Below are positions 1-15,073 of a stretch of DNA of 64,000 nt, one piece after another. Source of the DNA: Balamuthia mandrillaris (Eukaryota; Discosea; Longamoebia; Balamuthiidae); NCBI GenBank assembly GCA_031835245.1, contig JAVKOQ010000058.1, positions 124,001 through 188,000 on the forward strand. Reading direction: 5' to 3'. Numbering within the stretch: position 1 is the stretch's first letter; each line of letters begins with the position of its first letter. The notes under the pieces were generated by a model. It searched no databases. It worked only from the letters and a program-made list of their open reading frames with translations, and had not been told where the DNA came from. The position numbers and the translations under genes are program-made.

Positions 1-479
1 GGGTCAAAGCAGCATGCGGAGCAAAAGCATGCATGGTGGGCGTTCTCTGGAAGCGCTGCCGCAGGCACATTCTGCTCTTCAGCCTCTGCTTCCACCGAAC
101 ATGCGGCTTCTTCTTCTTCTTCTTCTTCATTTTACCTTTATGTCCTATTCCTCCTCTCTCTTCTCCCTCTTCTCTTCCCTCTCCTCTTCCCTCTCTTCTT
201 CCCTCTCCTTCTCCACCTCCTCTTTCCCTCTCCTCAGGGCCAAAGGTTCTTCTCCACAGGGCAGCCCAGAAGGCGTCTTGGTGCTGCAGCCGCGTCCAGA
301 GGTCCTTGCAGGTGGAGCTCAGCGCATGAAAGTCGCGCAGCTCGAGGTTCTGGCATACTTGCAGGTGCAGCTCCAGCGGTAGCTCCAAAAAACTTGGGGT
401 CGTCGTCGTCGTTGTCGTCTTTGGTGGTCGAGTCTGGGCAGAGGCCGCTCTCTTCTTCCTTCTTCGTTTCAAGTATCAT
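1..479 (-). CDS. F-box protein, N-terminal part (runs off the window edge)
   Basis: The protein would recruit substrates to an SCF ubiquitin ligase. An F-box is readable on the minus strand over about 230-385 (LELPLELHLQVCQ, then DFHALSSTCKDLW and AFWAALWRR). After it the frame stays open to base 1 through a Glu/Arg/Gly-rich stretch and a Lys run. The only good start, the ATG at 479, opens an acidic leader (MILETKKEEESG) in the neighbouring frame. The two frames meet at an A6 run (387-392), where one base fewer would join leader and F-box. I therefore suspect a one-base indel, either a sequencing error or a real lesion. Otherwise translation starts in an exon not seen here. The start shares a divergent promoter gap with the TMEM14-like gene. 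Confidence 0.6.
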
Positions 480-802
480 GTCGACACGGATTATCTTAAT
501 GTAGTGCAGCTTAACTGCAGATTTGCTGCTTTAAAGGACCACAAAGCGAGAACAGATGTCACAACGGTGCACAAGGTGTGCAAAATAAGAGCACGATAAT
601 GTCGACATATAATAAAAAGAAAGGAAAACAGCGGTGAAAGCCGAAGAAAAGAGGAGAAGCGGAGAAGCGGAAGGAGAGAGAGAGAGAGACACACACGCAC
701 TCCAAAGGGAAGTCTCCCACCACTACCGCTGCTACTCACGACACGTACACGTAACGTGCCAGTGTTACCCCACAACAACAAACAACAACAAAAAAATAAC
801 GA
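480..802. promoter_or_regulatory. Divergent promoter gap with two TGTCGACA palindromes
   Basis: This gap lies between the F-box start (479, minus) and the TMEM14-like start (803, plus). The 8-bp palindrome TGTCGACA occurs at 479-486 and 600-607. A purine-rich GA tract follows at about 675-690. No ORF here resembles a protein. The same palindrome recurs in two other promoter gaps of this window, so a transcription factor site is likely (inference). Confidence 0.5.
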
Positions 803-1990
803 ATGAGTATCGAAGAGGCAGTGCCGACCTACGCCTTGGGCGCCCTCGTGGCTGGAGGCGGTATCATGGGCTTCAAAAAAGCCCGCTCGTGGCCTAGGTT
901 TGCTTTCTCTCTCTCTCTACTTCGTCTTCTCTTTTTTTATTATTTTGTTAATAGTGTTTTTTTTTAAAGCCTTATTTCAGGGCTTGGCTTTGGTACCTTG
1001 TTTGTGCTCAGCGGAGAGCTGATGAGAAAGCCAGAGTCGGCCACTACTGGCAAAGTTACTTCCTTTGGTTTGTTTCCCTTTTTTTCTTTTTTGGGCTCTT
1101 TTGCTTCTTCATGTTCGTCTTGTTGTAGTTGTTGTTGATCTTTTTCTTCTCCTCCGTCTTGCTGTTGTTCTTGTTCTTCTTTTGCTTCATGTTCTCCTTC
1201 TCCTTCTTCTTTTTCTTCTTCTTCGTTCTTTGTTCTCCTTCTTATTGTTCTTCTTCTTCTTGTCTTCCTTTTCTGCTTGTTCTTCTTCTTCTTCTTCTTC
1301 TTCTTCTTCATGTTCTCCTTCTTCATCTTCTTCTTGTTCTTCTTGTTCTCCTTCTTCTTCTTCTTCTTCTCCGTCTTGCTGTTGTTCTTCTTCTTCTTGC
1401 TTCTGCTTCTTCTGATCCATTTTAACGTACGGCCATTGAAAGCCTCGTCTATCCTGCTGACAAGCGCCATGTACCAACGCTTCAACAAGACAAGAGCGCT
1501 CTTCCCAGCGGGAGCCATGTGCGGTCTCGGCGTGGTGGCCACCGTCTACCACGGCAACCTCTTCTTCCCCGAGGGCCAAGGGCTTCGTTACCTGGCCGGC
1601 AAGGCCAGAAGGGACGGACGTCTGGAAGAGGTCCGACTGGAAGCCCCCAGGACGCATCGTTTGGATGCCAAGCACAAAGAAAGGGCGAGGGAGGAGCTGG
1701 AGGAGAACGAGCTGGCGATGGAAGAGGTGGACGAAGAGGCGGAGAGAGCCATGAGGAGCCATGAGAAGCTTGTGGCCAACAGGTTGTCCCCATCGTCATC
1801 CACGACAAGCAGCCATTTCACCTCTTCCTCCGCTCCTCATCCCAAGGAGGTGGCAACGAGCCAAGACGACGATGAGGAAGAGGACGCCTCGTCGCCCTCG
1901 ACCTCCTCCACAACGGTCGCAACGACCATCACCACCGATGCCCAAAAGAACGACGACAACAAAGAAGAGGACGAGGAGGAGGACGACTAA
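803..1990 (+). CDS. TMEM14-like multi-pass membrane protein with acidic tail
   Basis: The family consists of small four-helix membrane proteins, in animals mostly mitochondrial and including TMEM14C of haem metabolism. Exons: 803-897, 970-1067, 1443-1990; phases agree at both junctions. Residues 1-110 match the family: MSIEEAVPTYALGALVAGGG, then GFKKARSWPSLISGLGFG, then SAMYQRFNKTRALFPAGAM and GLGVVATVYHG. The usual family length is about 105-115 aa. Here a further ~135 residues follow, first basic and Glu-rich, then Ser/Thr-rich, then acidic. No targeting peptide is obvious. The tail may be cytosolic (inference). The second intron is a long CTT microsatellite. Family assignment is fairly sure, the haem role is not. 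Confidence 0.8.
1068..1442 (+). repeat. Polypyrimidine CTT/TTC microsatellite filling an intron
   Basis: Intron 2 of the TMEM14-like gene is almost pure C/T on the gene strand, mainly interrupted CTT and TTC triplets over about 1080-1420. It opens poly-Phe/Leu/Ser frames on the plus strand and Lys/Glu frames on the minus strand; these are repeat artefacts. The sequence could form triplex DNA (general knowledge of mirror-like polypyrimidine tracts). Confidence 0.85.
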
Positions 1991-2062
1991 CAGGAAGAAT
2001 GATCATTCGTTCGAACCTCGCTGTGGATAACAAAGATAAACGTTTGTCTGTTTGCTCTATTT

Positions 2063-4384
<2,322 letters not shown>

Positions 4385-4875
4385 CTGCGCGCCACTTCAG
4401 TGAGTGGATGGCCTCCTGCTACTCTTTTTGTTTGACGACAAAGACCTCTTCTCTTTTTTTTAACTTCTGCAAAACAAAAAGAAAAAAAAAGTAACAAATT
4501 TTGTCGACAACACATTAAATCTAGATGAGCTTTCTACAAACTTTCTATGAATTTCACATGTCGACACGACCTTACACATGACGACATGAATTTAAAGCGC
4601 TCCCACCTGTTTTAAAGGAGACAGAGGAGAGCGAGTAACGCCAGAAGACCTCAAGGGAAAGGAAAAACTGAACTTTGAAAACAAAACTGGAGAGACGTCG
4701 AACAGTTCTGTAACGTGGAAGGACGCATTCCAAACTAAAAAAAAAGAAGGAAGAATATATATGTCTGAAAAAAAAAACTGTTATTGCCGCTGTCTCTACA
4801 GGGAGAATGCAAAAGAACTTTTGAGGACAGTCGCTATCAACTGAGAGAGTTTCACAGAAAGAAGAGAGGAAAGGT
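4385..4875. promoter_or_regulatory. Upstream region of PFK with two TGTCGACA palindromes
   Basis: The gap separates the PFK start (4384) from the stop of the next minus-strand gene (4876). TGTCGACA occurs at 4502-4509 and 4559-4566, 118-175 bp before the PFK start codon. I see no convincing TATA box and no protein-like ORF; the part nearest 4876 should be the 3' UTR of the secreted-protein gene. Confidence 0.5.
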
Positions 4876-5277
4876 TTAGAACCAAGAGAAAGGGGAAAGA
4901 GATCCTGCCGCGGAGTCGTCTCTGGAGTTCTCGCTGGAGTCCATGTCTTCAGAGGCGTTGCTGCTATCCTTGCTCTGAGAGCCGTCATAGCCGTCAGAGC
5001 CATCAGCACCGTCAGCACCATCATCGCCATCAGCTCCATCGGCTCCATCAGTGCCGTCAGTGCCGTCAGTTTCATCAGATCCGTCGGTTCCATCCATACT
5101 ATCAGAGCCATCCATGCCATCACCTCCATCGCCATAGCCGTCGGAACCGTCGCCGTAACCAGAGCAGTAGTCGCGCCCTATGACGTGTCCTTGGGTAGTC
5201 CGTTGAATGGGCTCAGCGCAGATCATTGAAATGGCGACCATGAGGCAGGTTACAAACAAAACGGTGCTCAACTTCAT
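4876..5277 (-). CDS. Secreted Asp/Gly-repeat protein
   Basis: A 133-residue protein of unknown function. Residues 1-21 form a clear signal peptide (MKLSTVLFVTCLMVAISMIC, cleavage near AEP). Residues 37-100 are tandem three-residue units of the type DGx (DGSDGYGDG, DGTDGADG). The last 30 residues are Ser/Asp/Glu-rich. A single Cys (DYCSG) remains in the mature part. The extreme acidity suggests calcium binding, an extracellular matrix or cyst-wall role; that is inference, no family is recognised. No intron is needed. The array is built of DNA triplets and could change length by slippage. Confidence 0.8.
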   Translation of the reverse strand: MKLSTVLFVTCLMVAISMICAEPIQRTTQGHVIGRDYCSGYGDGSDGYGDGGDGMDGSDSMDGTDGSDETDGTDGTDGADGADGDDGADGADGSDGYDGSQSKDSSNASEDMDSSENSRDDSAAGSLSPFSWF

Positions 5278-5879
5278 CCTGGTGATTTGTTATTGTTCGA
5301 GTACAAAAAGGGGTTGGTGGTTTCTTGTAGCTGTAGTGATGCTGCTGTGGTGGTTTGTTGTTGTTTTTGTTGTTGTTGGGAACAGCAAAGCCAAGAATAC
5401 TCACCAATTTTATAGTTTGTAAGCCATTCCTTGAACGCCACCATCAAAATTGATACAGTCATAGAGTCACCCTCTTTTCCACCTTTCTAGCATCGAAATC
5501 CACCGGGATCGTACCTGCATTACATCCCCCTTCCCCCCATTCTCCTAGAGCAGGAGGCAGAAAACTCGATCGAGGGGGGAGGGCCTGCCAGGAGTTCACC
5601 TTTGCTTTTCCATGCCTTCCCTTTGAATTTTCAAATATCGAATGGGAATAAAAGGAAACATCGAAAAAAAACCATTACCGCACGACGGCACGTTCTCTCT
5701 CCTCTCCATATCTCTCTCCCTTGCGTCTCGGAAACGAGCTAACAGCTACGAGCTGATGTGGTGTTGAGCTCCTCTTGCTTCTTCTCTCACTTTCCTGTGG
5801 GAAGGAAAATGTGTCGACAATACAAGCAACCAAGGAAAAGTTGTCCACAAAAACCCTTCGGCAAAGAAGAAGGGAGAAA
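5278..5879. promoter_or_regulatory. Divergent promoter gap with one TGTCGACA site
   Basis: The gap lies between the starts of the secreted Asp/Gly protein (minus) and the glycosyltransferase-like gene (plus, ATG 5880). TGTCGACA is at 5812-5819, 61 bp before that ATG, with a one-mismatch relative TGTCCACA at about 5840. C runs occur near 5527-5545. No credible ORF is present. Confidence 0.45.
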
Positions 5880-7544
5880 ATGGGGACGAGGATCCTGCTG
5901 ACCCAACAGCGGCTACTGTACGCCTTGGGGGGCTCTTGGTTTCTGTTCATGATGATAACGCTTTTCCAGGCTCGCTCCAAAGTCACGATCACAGAGGAAT
6001 GCGTGCAAGCCTTGGCGGATACCAACCTAGCCTTAACGAAGAAACAGGGTGACCGTATTGCACAACTAGAAGAGGAGCTGGCTCGGTTCAGACAAACTGG
6101 ATATGGTAGACCTCGCGCCACGCCGCTTAGCACAAAAGATAATCCTTCCGAATACACAGTCGCAAGAATATGGGTAATGTTACGCTCCCTCTGCTCCGAG
6201 CTCATCATTTGCTTTTTTAAATGAACACTCTATGATAGCCTCCTTCTCAGAGTGAGCAGCGACCACCAAGAAGAGTTGCAGTCATCTTACCCCATGTAGC
6301 TTTTTGCCACTATTACAGTGTTTGTTTGTTTATTTTTTTTAATGTTCCATTTCAAAGTGCAGGAAGCAGGAGGACAGGCTGCGACAGTGGTTCGATGGGT
6401 TCGTTTCCTTCGTTTTGGTTTACGGCTCTCGTTTCTTACCCTATTTCCTGACATATCAAATACAAAAAACAAAGGCTAAAGAACTTCTACAACCAACCTG
6501 CATGTAACCCTAAAAATGGGTACGCCAACTACATGGACTTTTACTTCTACACCAACAAACTGCACGAGGATAGCATGGCAGGGCAGGAACGAAAGTTCAA
6601 GGAGGTAAAACAGGCCATGCTCCAGGCCAACGTATCTCATTGCTTTGGCTCTATACGTACATGGTCCGCAAATCTCTCTGACATGGAAGATCCAGAGACG
6701 TACTCCACCTTTCCTGTTGCAAAGATGTTCTATGAGGTATTCAAGGTATTTCTTCTTCCGGTTCCCTCGTTTTTTTGCGTTGTTGTTGTGCTTCCACTTC
6801 TCACCACAATCATTTATCTCGGCTGTTGGATTCTACAGACGGAGTTTATTCGAGGCCACTATGATTATTTTTTCTACATGGAGTCAGATGTGAGGCCTAT
6901 ACGACCGTTCTGGATTGATAAAATCTATGAAGAGGTAACGAACCGTATCTTTGTATCTCTTCTTCTGTGCTCTATCTTTCACTCAAGAGATTGCGTTACT
7001 AACTAAGAGGACAGATAGAGTTTGTGCCGGATTTCTTCCAAAAAGGTCCCATGTACCAAGGAATAGCCCTACCGGCTGACTACTGTTATAACCTCTACTG
7101 CGGGTGCGGCGATCATATGAACGGCAACAGTGTTTACAGGCTGGGTCATCCTATATTTGATGAGTTTTTGAAAGCGTACGACTTATTTTGAAGTTTTTTT
7201 TGTAAAGTAGTATATCTCTAGAAACCTAAAATCGCTTTGCTGTGGTGACAACAAACAGGGCTGAACGGACAAGACCCGCTGACTGGTGTTATGACGCCTA
7301 CATGATTAACTTTCTGCGAGACAAGGGCAACTGGCGATTTTTTCAGCGCTACGCCCCAAAGTTTGTTTACACCGACTTCATACAACACCGCAGCCCGCTG
7401 ACGGTGGCCAACGTGCGAGAAAAGTTCCCCAACACGTACCTCCTCCACCAAGCCACCTACCATCCTACCGAAGACCAAGAAGCGCTCCTGGGGGAGGACT
7501 GGTTCGGCCCGTCGTGGTTTCCCCATAACATAATCAATCCTTAG
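5880..7544 (+). CDS. Type II membrane glycosyltransferase-like protein (GT-A type)
   Basis: Probably a Golgi glycosyltransferase. Exons: 5880-6173, 6482-6745 (donor at 6736 also possible), 6839-6934, 7015-7175, 7259-7544, giving about 366 aa with phases in agreement. Residues 10-32 form a signal-anchor helix (YALGGSWFLFMMITLFQA). A short coiled-coil stem follows (RIAQLEEELARFRQ). The lumenal part begins near IWNFYNQPACNPKNG. FFYMESDVRPIRPFW looks like a DxD-type metal and sugar-nucleotide site, followed by GPMYQGIALPADYCYNLYCG and the CYDAYMINFL segment. Donor and acceptor cannot be told. An optional small exon within 6360-6400 cannot be excluded. Family naming is from motif look only. Confidence 0.7.
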
Positions 7545-8155
7545 ATCACCTGATCATAATGAGCCGGAAAGCAAATTTCCCGTATTTGGATAGAAATGTC
7601 TAGAAAAGGTCCGCTGCGGACTATATTTAGTGAATGGAAATTTCAACCAAACTTACACGACAACCAATCTCCGCTCCTTAGCGCAGATTAAAGCGAGATG
7701 ATTGGTAGGTTTGAGACTACGCGATCGACCTTTTACGGAAAATAGTCTGGTAAATCATTTCCGATGTGCGCTTTCGGCCTGATCTCCCCTCCTAGGTAAA
7801 CCAGCAAATCGACAAAAAGGGAGTATCCCAGTAGATGTCCGGAATTAAAGTGGTCTGCTGAGTTTCGATTTCCCTTTAAAAGGCACACTTTTCTAAAAAA
7901 GGGTTTGCTTGTCAATAAATTTACCTTTCATGTGCCTGTTGAATTGGCTGAGGATTTGAAGCGGGTTGTCGATGATGGCACCGTTTATCAATTTGCGCGT
8001 GGCTCGGGCTCGCTCTGCCTTTCTTTTTGTATTCTTATTTTTTCATTTTTTTCACTAGAACGAACAAAACACGAAACAACAACACCCAACCAACCAACCA
8101 ACCAACCGCCCGCACATTAACGAACCACTAACGAATACACAGCATTGGCGCCACG
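7545..8155. other. Intergenic, no gene seen; imperfect hairpin
   Basis: This holds the 3' end of the glycosyltransferase-like gene and the promoter of the next gene. An imperfect inverted repeat (ACCAATC at 7663 against GATTGGT at 7700-7706, with GCT/AGC continuing the stem) could fold as a hairpin. A CCAA tetranucleotide repeat occurs at about 8088-8107. The 71-codon ORF at 7905 has no recognisable features. Confidence 0.4.
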
Positions 8156-9043
8156 ATGAGGAACAACGGCATGGCTTGCATCTTGCGACAGATAGAGGAG
8201 GAGCGAAAGAAAAAGGAGCGACTGGAGTGGTACCTCAACGAGGTCGTGCTGGAGAAGAACGAGCTCCTCTCCTTGGAAAGCGTCTTCGAGGAATGGGAAC
8301 GAGAGCTGGACGTGGCCCGGGCCATGTCCAAGCCGCGACGCGTGGTCTCCCTCCAGCAAGAACTGGACCTCAAGTTTACTATTTCGCAGGGCCAAACCGT
8401 CCAGCGACAACGCGCACAGCCACACCTGGCCACCGCCGCTCCTTCTGCCTCTTCTCCTCTTCCTTCCACAGAGCTTCCTAGACACAGCATTGCCACTCAC
8501 TCCATCCTTCTCAAGACAAACGCGGCCAAACACGTCTCCTGCGGAAAGCGAAAGCGAAACGAGTCGCCGCCGCTCTTGCACTCGGGCTTGGACTGCTTGC
8601 TTCACGGCCATGGCGGCAACGAGTCCGAAGGAGAGGACGACCTGGAAGCCACTACTAGCACAGTACCCCCACACAAAAGACTCAGAGAAAGCGAACCACA
8701 AAACACAAACAGCAAGCTGCCTGTCAGCAACAACAACACAAACAACAACGTTGCCCAAACGGGACGGCCTCGGCCTCTGCATCACGAGGCTTCTTCTTCG
8801 TTTTTGGAGGCAAAGCGAAGGCTGGGCTTGGCTGACAAGACCAAGAAAGGGCAAGAGTCCTTCGAGGACCTGCTATCCGGACGCGAAAAGCACCGAGCCC
8901 CCTCCTCCTCTTCCTCTGCCTCTTCTTCCTGTTCCTTTTTGGCCACCCGTCAGTTTGAACAACAAAGCAGTCACCACCACGAGCACCACCATGAGGAGGA
9001 CTGGACACAACACCAAGCGGCAACGGCTCTGTTGGAAGTCTGA
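8156..9043 (+). CDS. Coiled-coil, low-complexity protein of unknown function
   Basis: Single-exon gene for 295 aa, ATG in a clean context at 8156. Residues 10-75 are strongly helical and charged (RQIEEERKKKERLEWYL, VFEEWERELDVARAM) and should form a coiled coil. The rest is Ser/Asn/His-rich with basic clusters (CGKRKRNE, PPHKRLRESE) that look like nuclear localisation signals, a segment SSFLEAKRRLGLADKTKKG, and a His/Glu-rich end. No family is recognised. A nuclear role is inference from the basic clusters. Confidence 0.65.
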   Translation: MRNNGMACILRQIEEERKKKERLEWYLNEVVLEKNELLSLESVFEEWERELDVARAMSKPRRVVSLQQELDLKFTISQGQTVQRQRAQPHLATAAPSASSPLPSTELPRHSIATHSILLKTNAAKHVSCGKRKRNESPPLLHSGLDCLLHGHGGNESEGEDDLEATTSTVPPHKRLRESEPQNTNSKLPVSNNNTNNNVAQTGRPRPLHHEASSSFLEAKRRLGLADKTKKGQESFEDLLSGREKHRAPSSSSSASSSCSFLATRQFEQQSSHHHEHHHEEDWTQHQAATALLEV

Positions 9044-9753
9044 GGCCGCCACCCCTTTTTTTTTCCCAATTTTTGTTCCTAAAATTTTGTTTTTATTTCA
9101 TTTTTATTTAATTTTTTATCAATTCTTTTTTTTTTTGTTTTCGGGGGGAAGAGGGCTGCGGTGATGAGTTAGCCAACTCAAGGGGGGCTTTCCATTTTCT
9201 TTTTTTTTTTGTTGGTTTTTATCTGGCCCACAACCGTCACCTTTGTCTTCCTCCTCATTCGTATAAAACGAGTTGATAATGCTCTTTTTGTTAAATCGTC
9301 AAATATCTCTCTGTATTCTCCGTTTCTCTCCTCCTCTCTCCTTTTTTTTTGTTTGGGTGTGGGGGAGCTTTACAAAAACAAAAAAAGAGAGAAAGGGGAT
9401 AGATGGCGATGATCTGCTGTATCTCTCCATCTCGCCTTTCGTCAGATCACCGCGCCACCGCGAGTAGCGCCATGACCGTACCGTGCGTGAGATGTCGGGC
9501 ATGGGGAGCAGATAAAAAAAAATAGTTTGGCTGGCAAAACGATTCACAGGTTAGGGTTTACCGGTTATGATCTAGGGTTAGACTACCGATCACAAAAACC
9601 CTCAAGCAAGAAAAGTCGACAAAAAGAGAAACAAAAAAAGACGACGCGATAAAAAAAAGAGAGAGAAGCAATTCAATATTATTTTTTTCGGTTCGAGGAG
9701 GAGGAACAAAGGAACAGAGCAAAGGAAAAAAAAAAATAGTCTGCTTGGGAGGG
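9044..9753. other. Intergenic, no gene seen
   Basis: T-rich 3' flank of the coiled-coil gene (9055-9215), then the upstream region of the kinase gene. It holds AGTCGACA at 9614-9621, a one-base variant of the promoter palindrome, 133 bp before the kinase ATG. TTAGGGTTT occurs once near 9551; this is not a telomere array. Confidence 0.4.
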
Positions 9754-11547
<1,794 letters not shown>

Positions 11548-11653
11548 TTGACGAGCCGAACAACAACGGAGAGTCTACCGTGCGCCCAACATTCCTATTT
11601 CTCTGTAACAACTAACATTCTCCAAAAAGTTTTTTTTTGTTCTTCATCTTTTG

Positions 11654-14600
11654 TTATTTGGGTTTGTGGGAGTAGGTGCCGCCTTGTTGGAAAAGCTTCT
11701 CTTCCCGGACTTGCTTGTCCAAGTAAGAGCGCAGCTCCTCCCCGCTTTTGTCGTAGATGGGGCACGTCATTTGCAGCATCATGTGAATGTTGTCCAGAGG
11801 CATTCCGTCAGCTGAGTTCATCAGCATGGCGTTGATGAACTGACCGCATACCTCCCATAGCTCTTTGTCTTGCTCCTCCACGGAAGAGAGCGCTGATTGT
11901 CCTTCTTCTTCCATCCCTCCTCCAGCTGCTGTTGTTCGTTAATATTTTTAGTTGAAACAGAAGAAACACGAGAAAGCGAAGAGAAGCATACATAGAAAGG
12001 TGGAACCATCGGAAGGAGCAAGGAGCAGTTTGTAATTGTCCTTGCTGACTTCTTGGAGGACGCCTTGCGCTATCCAGAAGCCAAGCCTGCGCTTCACAAC
12101 CTCGGTCGTGATTTCCAACGCAGAGGCCAACTCGTCCGATGTCCAATGCTCTGTTGTTTCATGAAAATGTTGAAAACAAGCGATAAGCCAAGAAGGAAGC
12201 CCATTCTGGGTCTGTACAACGCCTCTTACCTTTGTCTTGGAAGAGATTGATGATGGCAGCTTGGAGGGGAGCCACTTTGCTAAACTGTTTTGTGGTGCCA
12301 TCAGGAAACTCTAGCTCGAGGTCTACGGTGCCCAAGTGGCTGTGCCACGTTAGCTGCCTGTTGTCTTTTAGCAGCTGATATCGTTCCTCGTAACTCTTCA
12401 TCATGCTGTACATATTGTTAGTTCACAAGCGATGGAAAAAAGGAGGGTAGAAAAGGAAGTGTGTGGTAACTTGGTAACCGTGGGAGGGAGCTTGACTTTT
12501 TCAGCACGAAAGGGTGGCCAAAACAAGGACGACAAGATAGTAGCATTAAGCAAGGCTGCCTCTTCATCCTCTTCTTGCTCATCGCTGCTCCGGTCTTTGC
12601 TGGAATGCACATACTGGTTGATGCGTTTGGAGTCTGCCAAATCTTGCACCATGATTTGGCATTCATGCAGAGCGACGTCTCCAAACCGCAGTTTCAACAA
12701 CTCCAATGTACGAATCTGACATTGAAGAAAGGAAAAGTGAGCGGAAAGAAGGAAATGACAAGCACTTTAACTAAACCTCTTGATCTGTGTCATAGTCAAC
12801 AACGGCAAGTAAGCGATCCGCCAACATGTTTTTGTACTCAGCAACAAACATCTCCTTGCTACCATAGATTTCCAATAACATGCTTATTACATCCCTCTTT
12901 CGCCGCCGCTGCAGGCCTCCAGCTTGTTTGTCTTCCGATTAGTGTCACATGGGCCAAGGAAAAGAACAGAAGGAGGTTGGGATCGTACGAATGGAATAAA
13001 GCAGAGCGTCAGTGGTTTCAGGTTGCCAGGGTTCGCCTGTGCTTCCTTCCTTGTCCTCTTCATCCTCGCTATCGCTGAATTCGTCCCAATTGGTATCACC
13101 TTGATCCAATTCTTCATAGAGCTCACTGTTTTGGTCCGTCAGGTTGGTGATTATGCACCTGATTGTGTCCTCACGTTCTCTGCGGGTGAGCAGAAAGAGA
13201 AAAATGGAAGTTATAATGGCGAAGAAAGATAGGCCTTGAAAACAACCGGCGCACCTGAGGTAGAGATGAATGGGAGAAGAAACAGCCTCTAATATGATAC
13301 CGGAGGGATCCAACAGCCGCAAGGCTTTTATGGTGGAAATGTAAGTGGTGATGATGTCGGATGTGTTTGCGCCAGCGTGCAACAATCTCTGTTTGAAACT
13401 GTTGAAAAAGTGCACTGTCGTTGAGACTCAAAAGTAAAAAACAACCAAAAAAATAATAATAAAACATAAAAAGGCGTACGCAGAGGTAAGAGAAGAAACG
13501 AGAAAAGGTTGTTGGTCAGTGTGAGCGAGACATTCCTTCAAGTCGAGCAAGGCCGGTTCGCTATCAGGAAAATCCACAATAATATCAAACAAGCCTCGTA
13601 TCCTGCAGCAGACAAACACCAATCAATAGTAACAATAAACAAGGTTAGTTCATAATAACCAAAGGGACGAGAGAGGAGAGAGAGAGAGAGAGGAGAGCGA
13701 GTGAGGAAAGAGCAGGAAGCAAGCTAACCGAAGACCAGCAAACGTTTCGTAAAGGTGGAATGACAAACGGGTTTTCCACTGTGTGTAGATAGCGTGCCGT
13801 GTTTGCCAACTATCTATAATACGCGCTCTTTCTTCCCCAGCTTTGTTGTATGCTTTAATTAGATAACAGAGAAGATAAAGAGAAGCAAAAACAAAGAAAC
13901 GTACAAGGGCCATCGACCAAGAGAACAAAGCGTAGCCAAGCAAAGACCACGTCATTCGCATATCGCAACATCTTTCGTAAAACAGGTTGAGCGTAGCTGT
14001 CACGAGAGCCCGCATTTTTTACAATGTACTGCTCCATCCTATCGAGCAGCAGCTCTGACAAGGTTCCTTCCAGCAGTCCCAGAACATTCGCTATTGGCAA
14101 AGTATACAGTTTCCAACCTACTTCTTCCATCATTCTCTCTAACTTTTCCTTCATTTCTTCCTCCTCTATTTGTTCGTCGTCGTTCTCATCATCCTCTTCT
14201 GCTTCACCATCATCTTCCTCTTCCTGTTCTCCCTTGTCACGTGATAGCAAGCGTTTCCACTTGGTAAAGAGGTCAAAGTGACGAGAGAAGAAGCAAGCAA
14301 GGAGTTGCAAGAAAACAGGCACCTTCAAAAAGAAATGCATCTGAACTTGCCGCCGAAAGCACAGCATCACGTCCTCTCCTCCTTTACACAGCGGGCGCAG
14401 CAATGAGCAAACGTCCTCCTCCGAAGGCCGCAGCGTCTCCGCCAATGCCTCCACTGCCTTTGGCAGAGCCTCTTCTTCAAACCGCCACCGTTTTTCTTTG
14501 TCTTGCGCGTCTTCTTCTTCACTGGTTGGGGACAAAACTCCTGCCTCCGACATGACCTCCCAAAACGTTTTCATCGGCTCTTTGTCCTTGCACTCCCATT

Positions 14601-14984
14601 GTTGCTTCAGTGCTCCTGTAACATTAGAAAGAAAAAGAGCAAAGTCGTAGCAAGATGAGGGAAACAAAGGTTGAGTAGAGTAGGCGAACTCCTGGTGGGT
14701 GGGCATGTACCCCAATACCACCGCAGGATAAAGTCAGAGTAACCAGCTGCGGCCAACGCCGACAGTTTTGACTTGATGATCTGCTGCTCTGCTTTCCGTG
14801 GCAACACACAGCAAGGACGTCGTTTTTTTTTTAAAAAAAAAAAGGAATTCAAAGGGGATGGAAATATGAAGCAAAAATAAGGCTACTGACTGTTAGTTTT
14901 CCGTTCATAGGGTTGAGCGAGGTACTGCGATACGGCCTCCCACAAGAGATCTTCCTCCTCGGCAGCTACTTCCTCTTGCTCCAT
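11654..14984 (-). CDS. ANAPC2: Anaphase-promoting complex subunit 2 (cullin-like)
   Basis: APC2 is the cullin scaffold that holds the RING subunit in the APC/C ubiquitin ligase. Exons: 14984-14891, 14791-14711, 14615 to about 13908, about 13849-13729, 13602-13480, 13398-13255, 13179-12989, 12916-12777, 12715-12471, 12405-12230, 12150-12007, 11928-11654. Family signatures: QRLLHAGANTSDIITTYIS and IKALRLLDPSGIILE, then ISMLLEIYGSKEMFVAEYK, ELLKLRFGDVALHECQIM, ILSSLFWPPF, LTWHSHLGTVDLELEF, the winged helix TSDELASALEITTEVVKRRL, and a C-terminal APC2 domain ending in QQGGTYSHKPK. An acidic insert (EQEEEDDGEAEEDDE) sits near residue 200. The junction near 13850-13908 has two equivalent acceptors 12 nt apart. 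Identification is firm. Confidence 0.93.
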
Positions 14985-15073
14985 TATGTCCTCCTTCCTC
15001 CTGCAATTTCTGTATGCAACAGCATAAATTCGCATAAATTCACCAAGTCCAAGATTTGCACTCCTCGGAATAA
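14985..15073. promoter_or_regulatory. 89-bp bidirectional promoter gap
   Basis: Only 89 bases separate the start codons of APC2 (minus) and the pseudouridine synthase (plus), so both promoters and 5' UTRs must overlap here. A direct repeat CATAAATTCG/CATAAATTCA lies at about 15025-15045. Confidence 0.5.

Noticed and set aside
6360-6400. Extra exon in the glycosyltransferase-like gene
   Set aside because: A 36-nt piece between plausible splice sites would keep the frame but adds no recognisable sequence; direct joining of 6173 to 6482 is simpler.
7660-7706. tRNA or small RNA gene at the hairpin
   Set aside because: The stem is imperfect and no A/B box or other RNA signature is visible.
9545-9580. 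TTAGGGTTT-like telomere sequence
   Set aside because: Single imperfect occurrence, no array.
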